Positions 17,585-26,388 of a stretch of 64,000 nucleotides of DNA are shown here, one piece after another. Source of the DNA: Geomesophilobacter sediminis. GTDB lineage: Bacteria > Desulfobacterota > Desulfuromonadia > Geobacterales > Geobacteraceae. The notes beneath the pieces are model-generated. The model had not been told where the DNA came from. It searched no databases and worked only from the letters and a program-made list of their open reading frames with translations. The stretch lies in NCBI RefSeq assembly GCF_016458275.1, contig NZ_JAEMHM010000006.1, forward strand, positions 235,494 through 299,493, in the 5' to 3' direction. The position numbers and the translations under genes are program-made. Position 1 is the first letter of the stretch; each line of letters opens with the position of its first letter.

Positions 17585-18343
17585 ATGCTGACGAAAAGAA
17601 TCATCCCCTGCCTCGACGTGAAAGGCGGCCGGGTCGTGAAGGGGGTCCAGTTCCTGGAACTGCGGGACGCCGGCGATCCGGTGGAGATCGCGGAGCTCTA
17701 CGACCGCCAGGGCGCGGATGAGCTGACCTTCCTCGACATCACCGCCTCCTCGGACGAGCGCGACATCATCATCGACGTGGTGCGGCGCACCGCCGAGCGG
17801 GTCTTCATGCCGCTCACCGTCGGTGGCGGCGTGCGCGTCGTGGAAGACATCCGCCGCCTGCTGAACGCCGGCGCGGACAAGGTCTCCATCAACACGGCCG
17901 CGGTGCACCGCCCCGAGTTCGTCAACGAGGCGGCGGAGCGGTTCGGGTCCCAGTGCACCGTCGTCGCCATCGACGCGCGGAGCAGGGTCGGCGGCGGGTG
18001 GGAGGTCTACACCCACGGCGGGCGCAACCCGACCGGGATCGACGCGATCGAGTGGGCCGCCAAGATGGAACAGCTCGGCGCGGGAGAGATCCTGCTTACC
18101 AGCATGGACCGCGACGGGACCAAGGACGGCTACGATCTGGCTTTGACCCGCGCGGTGGTTGACGCGGTCAACATCCCGGTCATCGCCTCGGGCGGGGTGG
18201 GAAACCTTTCCCATCTCTACGACGGTTTTACCGATGCGGGGGCCAGCGCCTGCCTGGCCGCTTCCATCTTCCACTACCGCGAGCACACCATCCAGGAGGC
18301 CAAGGAATACCTCCGGGATCGGGGCGTGGCGGTCCGGCTCTAG
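17585..18343 (+). CDS. hisF: Imidazole glycerol phosphate synthase, cyclase subunit HisF
   Basis: 252 residues, TIM barrel. The catalytic Asp11 lies in [15 protein letters not shown] and the second in [14 protein letters not shown]; phosphate loops VGGGVR and ASGGVGN are present. With HisH it forms imidazole-glycerol phosphate and AICAR from PRFAR. The start at 17585 is preceded by GGAG; upstream frame is repeat sequence. Confidence 0.97.
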   Translation: MLTKRIIPCLDVKGGRVVKGVQFLELRDAGDPVEIAELYDRQGADELTFLDITASSDERDIIIDVVRRTAERVFMPLTVGGGVRVVEDIRRLLNAGADKVSINTAAVHRPEFVNEAAERFGSQCTVVAIDARSRVGGGWEVYTHGGRNPTGIDAIEWAAKMEQLGAGEILLTSMDRDGTKDGYDLALTRAVVDAVNIPVIASGGVGNLSHLYDGFTDAGASACLAASIFHYREHTIQEAKEYLRDRGVAVRL

Positions 18344-18349
18344 CGGCCG

Positions 18350-18367
18350 GCGGGGTGAAAACCCCGC
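18350..18367 (+). other. Hairpin with GAAA loop after hisF
   Basis: GCGGGGT-GAAA-ACCCCGC directly after the hisF stop. A T-run follows only about 17 bases later, so it could be a weak terminator or an RNA-stabilising stem ahead of hisE. Confidence 0.5.
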
Positions 18368-18488
18368 TGGGTCGGGAGTTTGCTTTTTCCGATAGGATAG
18401 GCGTACAATAAGAAGCTACGCTGGGAACAGCCGGAAATCCCTGGGGATTGGCCGCTGACCGGCAACCAGTTTAGATCGAGGAGTTGCG

Positions 18489-18818
18489 ATGGAACGCGGA
18501 GGGGCGGAAATCATAAGCGCGGTTTACCGGGTGATCCAGGAGCGCAAGGCGCAGCCGACGGAATCCTCCTACACCGCGAAGCTTTTCGAGAAGGGGATCG
18601 ACAAGATCCTCAAGAAAGTCGGGGAGGAGGCCACCGAGGTGGTCATCGCCGGCAAGGGCGGGAAACGCGAGGAGATCGTCTACGAGACGGCGGACCTCAT
18701 CTTTCACAACCTGGTCCTGCTCGGATTCTATGACATCGACCCCGAAGAGGTCTATGCCGAGCTCAGAAGACGCTTCGGAATGTCAGGGCTCGAGGAGAAG
18801 GCTTCCCGCCAGGAGTGA
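18489..18818 (+). CDS. hisE: Phosphoribosyl-ATP pyrophosphatase HisE
   Basis: 109 residues, all-alpha MazG-like fold: SYTAKLFEKGIDKILKKVGEEATEVVIAGK (about 27-56) holds the EExxE metal site, and EEIVYETADLIFHNLVLLG follows. It removes pyrophosphate from phosphoribosyl-ATP, the second step. It stands alone without a fused HisI; hisI is not seen in this window. AGGAG lies eight bases before ATG. The 145 bp gap to hisF may hold its own weak promoter. Confidence 0.95.
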   Translation: MERGGAEIISAVYRVIQERKAQPTESSYTAKLFEKGIDKILKKVGEEATEVVIAGKGGKREEIVYETADLIFHNLVLLGFYDIDPEEVYAELRRRFGMSGLEEKASRQE

Positions 18819-18844
18819 CCTCTCAGTCAAGTTATAGAAAATTA

Positions 18845-18872
18845 TTGACAATTGCATCTATAGTGCTATGAT
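18845..18872 (+). promoter_or_regulatory. Sigma-70 promoter of the rpsU-rpoD cluster
   Basis: TTGACA (18845-18850), a 16-base spacer and TATGAT (18867-18872), about 80 bp before rpsU. Confidence 0.75.
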
Positions 18873-18952
18873 GCGTATTCCTTGAATAGTGTCTGCCGGC
18901 CCGATCACCCACACAAGTTAGTAAATCCAGTAGAGAAGGGGGGGGAATATGA

Positions 18953-19150
18953 ATGCCGGGAGTAAAGGTAAAAGAAGCTGAGCCGTTTGAGCTTGCACTG
19001 AAAAAGTTCAAGAAGCAGTGCGAGAAAGCTGGGATCCTTTCCGAGGTTCGTAAGAGAGAACATTACGAAAAACCCAGTATCAAGAAGAAGAAAAAGGCCA
19101 TTGCCGCGCGGAAACGTGCTCTGAAAAAACAGCGGAAGATGGCTGACTAG
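18953..19150 (+). CDS. rpsU: 30S ribosomal protein S21
   Basis: 65 residues, strongly basic: [29 protein letters not shown] with a Lys/Arg-rich C-terminal half ([19 protein letters not shown]). S21 helps the small subunit start translation. The ATG at 18953 overlaps another ATG at 18949 in a different frame; the family match fixes the choice. First gene of the rpsU-yqeY-cvpA-dnaG-rpoD cluster, equivalent to the macromolecular-synthesis operon of E. coli (rpsU-dnaG-rpoD). Confidence 0.97.
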   Translation: MPGVKVKEAEPFELALKKFKKQCEKAGILSEVRKREHYEKPSIKKKKKAIAARKRALKKQRKMAD

Positions 19151-19161
19151 TAGAGGGTAGT

Positions 19162-19605
19162 ATGCAACTTATGGAGAAACTGCAGTCCGAGATGAAACTG
19201 GCCATGAAGAGCCGCGACGCTCTCCGTTTGTCCACCATCCGGATGATGATCTCCACGGTGAAAAACCGCGCCATCGAGCAGCGTCGCGAGCTCAACGACG
19301 CGGAGATCACCGAAGCCATCTCGACCCTCTGCAAACAGCGCCGGGAATCCATCAGGCTCTTTAAGGAAGCAGGCAGACAGGAGCTGGTGGATAAAGAAGA
19401 GGCGGAACTGGGTGTCATGCTCGAGTTCCTGCCTCAACAACTGACCCGGGAAGAGCTGGAATCCCTCGTGGAAAAAGCTATTGCCGAGACTTCCGCCTCC
19501 GGCGGCAAGGATATGGGAAAGGTCATGAAGTACCTCGCCCCCTCGGTTTCCGGCCGTGCAGACGGCAAGCTGGTTAGCGAAGTTGTGAAGCAGAAACTTG
19601 CGTAA
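19162..19605 (+). CDS. yqeY: GatB/YqeY domain protein
   Basis: 147 residues: MEKLQSEMKLAMKSRDALRLSTIRMMISTVKNRAIEQR, then ELGVMLEFLPQQLTREELESLVEKAI and a helical tail ending GKVMKYLAPSVSGRADGKLVSEVVKQKL. This matches stand-alone YqeY, homologous to the C-terminal tRNA-binding tail of GatB; it is usually found next to rpsU and may act on tRNA or aminoacylation, but its role is unproven. ATG at 19162; a second in-frame ATG (19171) begins MEKLQ. Gap to rpsU is 11 bp. Confidence 0.92.
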   Translation: MQLMEKLQSEMKLAMKSRDALRLSTIRMMISTVKNRAIEQRRELNDAEITEAISTLCKQRRESIRLFKEAGRQELVDKEEAELGVMLEFLPQQLTREELESLVEKAIAETSASGGKDMGKVMKYLAPSVSGRADGKLVSEVVKQKLA

Positions 19606-19611
19606 ATGGGT

Positions 19612-19633
19612 ATCCCCGGGACCTCCCGGGGAT
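19612..19633 (+). other. Perfect 10-bp hairpin after yqeY
   Basis: ATCCCCGGGA and TCCCGGGGAT separated by CC. No T-run follows, so it is an RNA stem (stability or processing) rather than a typical terminator. Confidence 0.55.
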
Positions 19634-19719
19634 GCTTGCAGGTTTCCGGTGCAGTTGAGGTGGGGGCGATTCTTGCGATTGCCCCTACTTTTACTTTGTA
19701 GCTGCTGCCAGGTGTTTAC

Positions 19720-20232
19720 ATGATCCTTCTCGACATCCTCATTTGGGCCATCCTTTTATTCTTTGTCGCTAAAGGATTCTCAAAAGGGCTGGTCCGGGAA
19801 GCATGTTCTCTCCTTGGGCTCGTATTGGGCGGCTGGGCCGCTTTCAGGTATTACCCCTCCGTAGCGCAGGGGATCAAGTTCTTCATCAATCTCCCCCCGC
19901 AGGTGGCGCAGCCGCTGTCGTTTCTCCTCGTTTTTTTGCTGCTCGGCATCCTCTTCTATTTTCTCGGTCATCTCTTCACTGTCGTCTTCAAGATCATGCT
20001 GTTGGGAGGGATCAACCGCATCGGCGGCATCGTTTTCGGTTTTCTGGAGGGTGGCTTTGTCCTTTGCGTGCTGCTCTACCTGGGGACGACGAAGCCGGTG
20101 CCGGACAAGCTGAAGGGATGGATCTCGCACTCGAGGACGGCACAATCTTTTGCGGCGACCGGGGCGAGCATAGCGGCAGGGTGGGAGCACAGCAAAGTGG
20201 CAAAGGGGCTGACTGAAGCGCAGAAACGATAA
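19720..20232 (+). CDS. CvpA family membrane protein
   Basis: 170 residues. Four hydrophobic segments (about 3-20, 25-42, 62-88, 100-122) in CvpA style: MILLDILIWAILLFFVAKGFSKGLVREACSLLGLVLGGWAAFRYYP. The C-terminal 45 residues are soluble. The family is linked to colicin V production and envelope stress in enterics; its molecular activity is not established. The position between yqeY and dnaG is common in deltaproteobacteria. Gap to dnaG is 12 bp. Confidence 0.85.
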   Translation: MILLDILIWAILLFFVAKGFSKGLVREACSLLGLVLGGWAAFRYYPSVAQGIKFFINLPPQVAQPLSFLLVFLLLGILFYFLGHLFTVVFKIMLLGGINRIGGIVFGFLEGGFVLCVLLYLGTTKPVPDKLKGWISHSRTAQSFAATGASIAAGWEHSKVAKGLTEAQKR

Positions 20233-20244
20233 GGTTTACCAAAA

Positions 20245-21984
20245 ATGATAGCGGATGAGAAGGTCAGGGAGGTACGGGAGCGGGCCTCGATTGTCGAGGT
20301 GATCTCGGAGTACATGAGCCTCAAGAAGTCGGGCTCGAACTACCAGGGACTCTGCCCGTTCCACGGGGAGAAGACACCCTCCTTCAACGTGAACCCGGCG
20401 CGCGGCATCTTCCACTGCTTCGGCTGCGGCACCGGCGGCAACGTGGTGACCTTCGTGATGCGCATGGAAGGGATGAACTTCCCTTCGGCGGTGAAATTTC
20501 TCGCCAAGCGGGTGGGGGTCGAGATTCCGGAACGGCCGCTCTCCCGCGACGAAAAGCGGCAGATGGACGAGGCGGAGATCCTCTACCGGGTCAATGAACT
20601 GGCCGGGGAATTCTACCAGCAGGTCCTCTCCACCGACGAGGCGGGGGAAGCCGGACGGAGCTATCTCAAGGGTCGCGGCGTGGACCGCACCATCGCCGGA
20701 ATCTACCGGATGGGATTTGCGCCGGCGGGCTGGGACAACCTGGCCAAGCACCTGCAGCGCAAGGGGATCGCGCCGGAGCAGGCGGAAAAACTTGGGCTGT
20801 TGCGGCGCCGCGACGGGGGCGGGTTCTACGACACCTTCCGCAACCGGCTCCTCTTCACCATCGCGGACCTGCACGGCAGGACCATCGGTTTCGGGGGAAG
20901 GGTCATGGACGACTCGCTCCCCAAATACATCAACTCCCCGGAGTCCCCCATCTATCGCAAGAGCGAGGTCCTGTTCGGGCTCGACATGGCGAAGAAGGGG
21001 ATGCGGGAAAAGGGGAACGCGATCATCGTCGAAGGATACTTCGACCACCTCGCCCTCTACCGGGCCGGGTTCACCAACGTGGTCGCCACCTGCGGCACCG
21101 CGCTGACCCCGGGGCACCTGCAGCTGCTGAGGCGCTACGCGGAAAAGGCCTACGTCCTTTTCGACGGCGACTCGGCCGGGCGCAAGGCGACGGTCCGGGC
21201 GCTGGACCTGTTTCTCGAGGCGGAGTTTCCCGCCGCGGTGGTCCGGGTTCCCGTCGAGGACGATCCGGATACCTTCCTGCGCCGCGAAGGCGCGGCAGGG
21301 TTTGCACCGCTTCTGGACCAGGCGGTACCGATCTTCGAGTTCTTTTACAAGGACCTTTTGACCGAGCTCGACGTGCGCAGCGTCGAGGGGAAGCTCGCCT
21401 TCGACCGCGAGGTCAAGCCGCGCCTGATGAAGATGCGCAATTCCCTGGAGCGCTCGCTCTACGAGAAAGAGATCGCGAAGGTGCTCGGCCTGGATCAGGG
21501 AACGATGCGGCGCACGATGGGACCGGCGCCCAACGCGCCCAGACCGGAACCGCGGGTAAAGCGCGAGACGGCGGGGCCGCGGGAGGTACTCCTCTCGCTC
21601 ATGGTGAAGTTCCCCGAAGTAACCACTAAGGTTATGCAGCATGGGGCCGATAGACTTTTCAGCGGCAGTGAGCTTGCGGTCGCGCAGGCCATCGTCGCGC
21701 AGACCGCCCAGGAAGGGGTGGATATTCCGGCGCTGCTTGAAAACATCGAGAGCCCGGAGGAGCGGACGAGGCTCTCCTCGCTGTTCGTCGAAGACGAGCA
21801 CCTGGAGGACATCGATCCGCTGAAGGCGTTCGAACAATGCCGCCAGACGCTGGAGCGTGACTACCTGAAGCGGGTCAAGACCCTGGCCAGGGAGCTTGCC
21901 CAGGTCGACCCGGAGTCGCCGCGCTACCGGGAGCTTTTGGCTGAGATCGAACAGTTGCGAAATATCAAAGCGAAATTACTATAG
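20245..21984 (+). CDS. dnaG: DNA primase
   Basis: 579 residues. N-terminal CHC2 zinc finger with Cys37, His40, Cys58 and Cys61; core primase domain with GRTIGFGGRVMDDSLPKYINSPESPIYRKSE; TOPRIM metal residues in IIVEGYFDHLAL (Glu near 263) and LFDGDSAGRKA (near 307). The C-terminal helicase-binding region follows (about 430-579). Makes RNA primers for replication. Lies directly upstream of rpoD, 27 bp apart. Confidence 0.97.
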   Translation: MIADEKVREVRERASIVEVISEYMSLKKSGSNYQGLCPFHGEKTPSFNVNPARGIFHCFGCGTGGNVVTFVMRMEGMNFPSAVKFLAKRVGVEIPERPLSRDEKRQMDEAEILYRVNELAGEFYQQVLSTDEAGEAGRSYLKGRGVDRTIAGIYRMGFAPAGWDNLAKHLQRKGIAPEQAEKLGLLRRRDGGGFYDTFRNRLLFTIADLHGRTIGFGGRVMDDSLPKYINSPESPIYRKSEVLFGLDMAKKGMREKGNAIIVEGYFDHLALYRAGFTNVVATCGTALTPGHLQLLRRYAEKAYVLFDGDSAGRKATVRALDLFLEAEFPAAVVRVPVEDDPDTFLRREGAAGFAPLLDQAVPIFEFFYKDLLTELDVRSVEGKLAFDREVKPRLMKMRNSLERSLYEKEIAKVLGLDQGTMRRTMGPAPNAPRPEPRVKRETAGPREVLLSLMVKFPEVTTKVMQHGADRLFSGSELAVAQAIVAQTAQEGVDIPALLENIESPEERTRLSSLFVEDEHLEDIDPLKAFEQCRQTLERDYLKRVKTLARELAQVDPESPRYRELLAEIEQLRNIKAKLL

Positions 21985-22011
21985 AGTATCTGCGGTAGCG
22001 GGGTGTGCTTA

Positions 22012-23766
22012 ATGGCAAAGAAAAGTATGGATGAAGTGAAACAGCTGATCGACCTCGGCAAGGAGAAGGGGTTCCTCACCTATGAAGAGGTGAACGACCT
22101 CCTCCCCCCCGATATAGTCTCGTCCGATCAGATCGACGACGTTATGAGCATGTTCGGCGATATGGATATCGAGATCGTCGACTCCGCGCAGAAGGTGAAG
22201 ATCCCCAAGATCAAGATGGATCTTGAGGAGGAAGAGGAGCACGAAGGGGAGCAGGACGAAGTCGAATTCGAGCCCGGCACCCTGGGGCGCACCTCGGACC
22301 CGGTCCGGATGTACCTGCGCGAGATGGGCTCCGTATCGCTTTTGACCCGCGAAGGGGAAGTCGAGATCGCCAAGCGGATCGAGGTGGGCGAGCGCGACGT
22401 CGCGAGCGTCATCCTCAATACCCCGATCACCGTCAACGAGGTCATCAACCTCGGCGAGCGCCTCCGCAAGGGGCAGATCGGGGCCATCGAGATCTCCAAG
22501 GATGTCGAGGAAGAGGTACTGGAAGAGGGCGAAGAAGATCTCCAGGCGCTGCGCGTGCTCGGCATCATCGACGAGATCAAGGAGCACCAGCAGCGGATGG
22601 ACGAGATCCAGACCCAGCTGGAATCCGACGCCACTCCTGCCGACCAGCAGGCGCCGCTTCAGGAAGAGAGCACCGAGCTCAGGGCCAAGATGGCCGAGCT
22701 CCTCAAGTCGCTGCGCCTGAAGGACCGCCACATCGAGAAGATCTCCCTGCGCCTCAAGGAGCTTTCCCTGAAGGTCGATCACGCGATGCAGGAAATCTCC
22801 GACCTCGAAAAAGAGAGCGGGGTCCAGAAGGAAGTCTTCCTGACCGCGGTAGAGGAGTTGCGCGGCAGCTCCGACGACAAATTTCAGAAGCGGGTCGGCA
22901 TGGCTGGTGAGCCGGCCCAAAAACTCGAGAAAAACTTCCGCGCGGCGGAGAAGAAGCTCTCCAAGATCGAGCAGGAATCGGGCTTCAAAGCCTCCGAACT
23001 CGCCAACGCCCTGCGCGCGATCGAGGAAGGGGAACACAAGGCGAAGCTGGCCAAGAGCGAGCTCGTCGAGGCGAACCTCCGCCTGGTCGTTTCCATCGCC
23101 AAGAAATACACCAACCGCGGCCTGCAGTTTCTCGACCTGATCCAGGAAGGGAACATCGGCCTGATGAAGGCGGTCGACAAGTTCGAGTACCAGCGCGGCT
23201 ACAAGTTCTCGACCTATGCCACCTGGTGGATCCGCCAGGCGATCACCCGCGCCATCGCGGACCAGGCCCGGACCATCCGGATCCCGGTCCACATGATCGA
23301 GACCATCAACAAGCTGATCCGGACCAGCCGTCAGCTGGTGCAGGAGATCGGTCGCGAGCCCTCGCCGGAGGAGATCGCGGAGCGGATGGCGCTGCCGCTG
23401 GACAAGGTGCGCAAGGTGCTGAAGATCGCCAAGGAGCCGATCTCCCTGGAGACCCCGATCGGGGAAGAGGAAGACTCCCATCTTGGCGACTTCATCGAGG
23501 ACAAGGGTGTGGTTTCCCCCCTTGAGGCGGTCATCAAGGCGAACCTTTCCGAGCAGACCTCCCGGGTCCTTTCCACCCTCACCCCGCGTGAGGAGAAGGT
23601 CCTCCGGATGCGTTTCGGCATCGGCGAGAAGAGCGACCATACCCTTGAGGAAGTCGGCCAGGATTTCGAGGTGACCCGCGAGAGGATCCGGCAGATCGAG
23701 GCGAAGGCGCTCAGAAAGCTGCGCCACCCGAGCCGGGCGAAGAAGCTCAAGAGTTTCGTCGAGTAG
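22012..23766 (+). CDS. rpoD: RNA polymerase primary sigma factor RpoD
   Basis: 584 residues. Region 1.1 at the start ([29 protein letters not shown]), region 1.2 [21 protein letters not shown], a non-conserved insert of about 200 helical residues, region 2 with [43 protein letters not shown], region 3, and region 4 with [16 protein letters not shown] and [21 protein letters not shown]. This is the housekeeping sigma-70. ATG at 22012; a GTG at 22003 is possible but less likely. Confidence 0.98.
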   Translation: MAKKSMDEVKQLIDLGKEKGFLTYEEVNDLLPPDIVSSDQIDDVMSMFGDMDIEIVDSAQKVKIPKIKMDLEEEEEHEGEQDEVEFEPGTLGRTSDPVRMYLREMGSVSLLTREGEVEIAKRIEVGERDVASVILNTPITVNEVINLGERLRKGQIGAIEISKDVEEEVLEEGEEDLQALRVLGIIDEIKEHQQRMDEIQTQLESDATPADQQAPLQEESTELRAKMAELLKSLRLKDRHIEKISLRLKELSLKVDHAMQEISDLEKESGVQKEVFLTAVEELRGSSDDKFQKRVGMAGEPAQKLEKNFRAAEKKLSKIEQESGFKASELANALRAIEEGEHKAKLAKSELVEANLRLVVSIAKKYTNRGLQFLDLIQEGNIGLMKAVDKFEYQRGYKFSTYATWWIRQAITRAIADQARTIRIPVHMIETINKLIRTSRQLVQEIGREPSPEEIAERMALPLDKVRKVLKIAKEPISLETPIGEEEDSHLGDFIEDKGVVSPLEAVIKANLSEQTSRVLSTLTPREEKVLRMRFGIGEKSDHTLEEVGQDFEVTRERIRQIEAKALRKLRHPSRAKKLKSFVE

Positions 23767-23777
23767 CCCTAGCAAAG

Positions 23778-23811
23778 GGCCGCACCGGACACCCGGCGCG
23801 GCCTCTTTTTT
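23778..23811 (+). terminator. Terminator after rpoD
   Basis: GGCCGC (23778-23783) pairs with GCGGCC (23798-23803); the loop CCGG/CCGG can extend pairing. Followed by a run of seven T (23805-23811). Confidence 0.88.
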
Positions 23812-23846
23812 CCCGGGTCGTTTTCTCCGCACACTTACTGTTACGT

Positions 23847-23886
23847 CCCCTCTCCTTCAAGGAGAGGGACCGGGTGAGGATGGGGT
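23847..23886 (+). repeat. 40-bp intergenic repeat (CCCTCTCC/GGAGAGGG family)
   Basis: Same 40 bases as 10981-11020 apart from one position (ACCGGG instead of ACAGGG). Between rpoD and queC. Confidence 0.85.
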
Positions 23887-24005
23887 AACAGACAATCGGT
23901 TTTGCGGGCGCAGCATGCGGCGCCGCTACATTTGTCGGTAACTATGGCCGGTGACGGCGGGCAGATTAGCCGAGGCAAAGCAGGAAAAGCAAGACGAGGT
24001 GTTTC

Positions 24006-24686
24006 ATGCAGAAAAAAGCGGTGGTACTTTACAGCGGCGGACTGGATTCCACTACCTGCCTGGCGATTGCCAAGGCCGAAGGGTTTACCCCGTACGCCTT
24101 GAGCTTCAGCTACGGGCAGCGGCATCGCCACGAACTGGAGGTGGCCAAGCGTAACGCCGGCCCGATGGGTGCCGCGGATCACCTGCTGGTGGAATTCGAT
24201 CTGCGCAAGATGGGCGGCAGTGCCCTCACCTCCGACATCGCCGTGCCCAAAGACGGCGTGGGGGACGACATCCCGGTCACCTACGTCCCGGCCCGCAACA
24301 CCATCTTTCTCTCCTTCGCGCTCGGCTATGCCGAGACCTTGGGAGCCTTCGACATCTTCATCGGCGTCAACGCCCTCGACTACTCCGGCTATCCCGACTG
24401 CCGTCCCGAATTCATCGCCTCCTTTCAAGCGATGGCCAACCTCGCCACCAAGGCCGGAGTCGAGGGGACCGGAAAGTACCAGATCCATACCCCGCTGATC
24501 GACCTGACCAAGGCGCAGATCATCGAGAAGGGACTTTCCCTCGGTGTCGACTATGCCTTCACCCATTCCTGCTATGATCCGGCCGAGGATGGAACGGCCT
24601 GCGGCCTGTGCGACTCCTGCCGCCTCCGTCTCAAGGGATTTGCCGAAGCCGGTGTCACCGATCCCATTCGCTACGTGAAACTGTAG
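24006..24686 (+). CDS. queC: 7-cyano-7-deazaguanine (preQ0) synthase QueC
   Basis: 226 residues. PP-loop ATPase motif SGGLDSTT (10-17), [14 protein letters not shown], and [18 protein letters not shown]-terminal zinc cysteines in [22 protein letters not shown] (about 191-212). Converts carboxy-deazaguanine to preQ0 with ammonia and ATP, on the way to queuosine in tRNA. GAGGTG lies before the ATG. The following gene, folE2, makes the dihydroneopterin triphosphate that starts the same pathway. Confidence 0.97.
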   Translation: MQKKAVVLYSGGLDSTTCLAIAKAEGFTPYALSFSYGQRHRHELEVAKRNAGPMGAADHLLVEFDLRKMGGSALTSDIAVPKDGVGDDIPVTYVPARNTIFLSFALGYAETLGAFDIFIGVNALDYSGYPDCRPEFIASFQAMANLATKAGVEGTGKYQIHTPLIDLTKAQIIEKGLSLGVDYAFTHSCYDPAEDGTACGLCDSCRLRLKGFAEAGVTDPIRYVKL

Positions 24687-24699
24687 AGGAAGAGCTTTG

Positions 24700-25524
24700 A
24701 TGGAAGATACCAAGCAGGCCGCTGGGGCTTCGGTCCCAGGAAAAAAACCGTTCCCCGACGTGCAGCTTTCCCGGGACACCCGCAACATCCCCATCGGCAA
24801 GGTCGGCGTCAAGGACATCTCCTACCCGATCGTCGTCATGGACAAGAACCGCTCGTTCCAGAGCACCGTCGCCCGGATCAACATGTACGTGGATCTCCCG
24901 CATCATTTCAAGGGGACCCACATGAGCCGGTTCGTGGAGATCCTGAACACCTATCGCGAGAAGATCGCCCTGGACAAAATGGAGACGATCCTCGCCAAGA
25001 TGAAGGAAAAGCTCGGCGCTTCCAGTGCGCATCTCGAGATGGAATTCCCCTATTTCATCGAGAAAACCGCGCCGGTCTCGGGGGCCAAGAGCCTCATGGA
25101 ATACACCTGCACCTTCTCCGCTACCCTCTCCGACCACTTTGACTTCGTCCTCGGCGTCAAGGTCCCGGTCACCTCGCTTTGCCCCTGCAGCCGTGAGCTT
25201 TCCGCTTATGGCGCCCACAACCAGCGCTCGATCATGACGGTACAGGTCCGCTACAACGAATTTCTCTGGATCGAGGACCTGATCGAATGCATCGAGGCCT
25301 GCGGTTCCTCCCCGGTCTACTCGCTTTTGAAACGTGAAGACGAGAAGTTCGTCACCGAGCGCGCCTACGAAAATCCCCGTTTTGTCGAGGATATGGTGCG
25401 CGATGCGACGGTGCGCCTGCTGGCGATGGATAACATCTCGTGGTTTTCCGTCGAAGCGGAAAATTTCGAATCGATCCATAAACACTCTGCCTACGCCGCG
25501 ATAGAGCGGAGTAAAAATATCTAA
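24700..25524 (+). CDS. folE2: GTP cyclohydrolase FolE2 (type IB)
   Basis: 274 residues. Sequence features are DVQLSRDTRNIPIGKVGVKDISYPIVVMDK (about 21-50), MYVDLPHHFKGTHMSRFVEIL, and the metal-ligand stretch VPVTSLCPCSRELSAYGAHNQRS (about 156-178). These define the COG1469 enzymes that make 7,8-dihydroneopterin triphosphate from GTP with a range of metals, unlike zinc FolE. I considered QueF because of the context, but the length and CPCS..GAHNQRS motif fit FolE2. ATG at 24700, 13 bp after queC; a TTG at 24697 is adjacent. Confidence 0.94.
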   Translation: MEDTKQAAGASVPGKKPFPDVQLSRDTRNIPIGKVGVKDISYPIVVMDKNRSFQSTVARINMYVDLPHHFKGTHMSRFVEILNTYREKIALDKMETILAKMKEKLGASSAHLEMEFPYFIEKTAPVSGAKSLMEYTCTFSATLSDHFDFVLGVKVPVTSLCPCSRELSAYGAHNQRSIMTVQVRYNEFLWIEDLIECIEACGSSPVYSLLKREDEKFVTERAYENPRFVEDMVRDATVRLLAMDNISWFSVEAENFESIHKHSAYAAIERSKNI

Positions 25525-25552
25525 TGCGGGTTTCCCCGGCGAGTGGAAAGAC

Positions 25553-25592
25553 TGTGGATAACCATGTTGAAAACTCGGAAAACTGTGGACAA
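25553..25592 (+). promoter_or_regulatory. Pair of DnaA-box-like 9-mers
   Basis: TGTGGATAA (25553-25561) is the exact reverse complement of the consensus DnaA box TTATCCACA, and TGTGGACAA (25584-25592) differs by one base. They have the same orientation and are 31 bp apart (about three helical turns), ahead of the transferase gene. Confidence 0.5.
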
Positions 25593-25639
25593 CGCTAGGT
25601 ATTTTACCTTCATTTGTAATGATTAAGGTGGTTTAGCTA

Positions 25640-26314
25640 ATGCAACGCGCCCTTGCTGTTTTTGCAAAATCACCATCTCCGGGTTTCGTTAAAACACGTC
25701 TCTCCCCCGATCTTCTTCCCGACGAATGTGCCGAACTCTACCGTTGCATGCTCCTCGACACTTTGGGGCGGCTAAGGCAACTGCCGATAACTACATACGT
25801 TTTTTTCGATGGGGACGAAGCTTTTTTCGAGGAGACCGTCCCTGACGTGCCGCGCATCCGGCAGCATCCGGGTGGGCTGGGTGAGCGTTTGGAGCAGGCG
25901 TTCACGGTTCTTCTGGAACGCGGTTTTACTGAGCGAGCCGCCATCGGGACCGATGCTCCCGATCTCCCGCTGCATTTTATAGCCGACGCGTTCGCCGCTC
26001 TGCGCGGTGGGGCGGACGCGGTATTTGGACCGGTTGAGGATGGCGGATACTACCTGGTGGGGGTCCGCGACTGCAATTACCAGGTCTTTCGGGATATCCC
26101 CTGGTCGACGTCTGCCGTTTTAGCGACCAGCCTGGAACGCGGACGCGAGGCCGGGCTGACTACGGCGCTGCTCCAGCCGTGGTACGACGTCGATACCTAT
26201 GAGGACCTGTGGCGCCCCGGGCTTGCCGATCCGGAAAACGGAGCTCCGCTGACCCGCGCATTCCTGGCAAGGTTAGGCGCCAAGCGGCGCGATTTTTCAG
26301 GCGTTCCCGGTTGA
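25640..26314 (+). CDS. TIGR04282-type glycosyltransferase-like protein (DUF2064)
   Basis: 224 residues with nucleotidyl/glycosyltransferase GT-A features: AVFAKSPSPGFVKTRLSPDLLPDECAELY at the N-terminus (KSPxxGxVKTRL is the family mark), QHPGGLGERLEQAF, GTDAPDLPLHFIADAF and FGPVEDGGYYLVGV. One group of this family is described from arsenosugar synthesis, but no other arsenosugar gene is near, so the substrate is open. It is a single gene preceded by two DnaA-box-like sites. No membrane segment is seen. Confidence 0.82.
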   Translation: MQRALAVFAKSPSPGFVKTRLSPDLLPDECAELYRCMLLDTLGRLRQLPITTYVFFDGDEAFFEETVPDVPRIRQHPGGLGERLEQAFTVLLERGFTERAAIGTDAPDLPLHFIADAFAALRGGADAVFGPVEDGGYYLVGVRDCNYQVFRDIPWSTSAVLATSLERGREAGLTTALLQPWYDVDTYEDLWRPGLADPENGAPLTRAFLARLGAKRRDFSGVPG

Positions 26315-26388
26315 CAGCCTAGTCCCGCGTGCTTTTCTTTTCTGGTTTTCATTTCCCGTAGCGGTCCCGTTTCAACTCCAGGTGAGCG

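Noticed and set aside
23887..24005. preQ1 riboswitch ahead of queC
   Set aside because: No C-rich loop with A-rich tail typical of preQ1-I/II and no convincing pseudoknot; mostly GC hairpin (GGCGCCGC) and a random leader.
24700..25524. QueF (NADPH-dependent preQ0 reductase) instead of FolE2
   Set aside because: Length 274 and the motif CPCSRELSAYGAHNQRS with GKVGVKD fit FolE2; QueF has a shorter or differently ordered domain.
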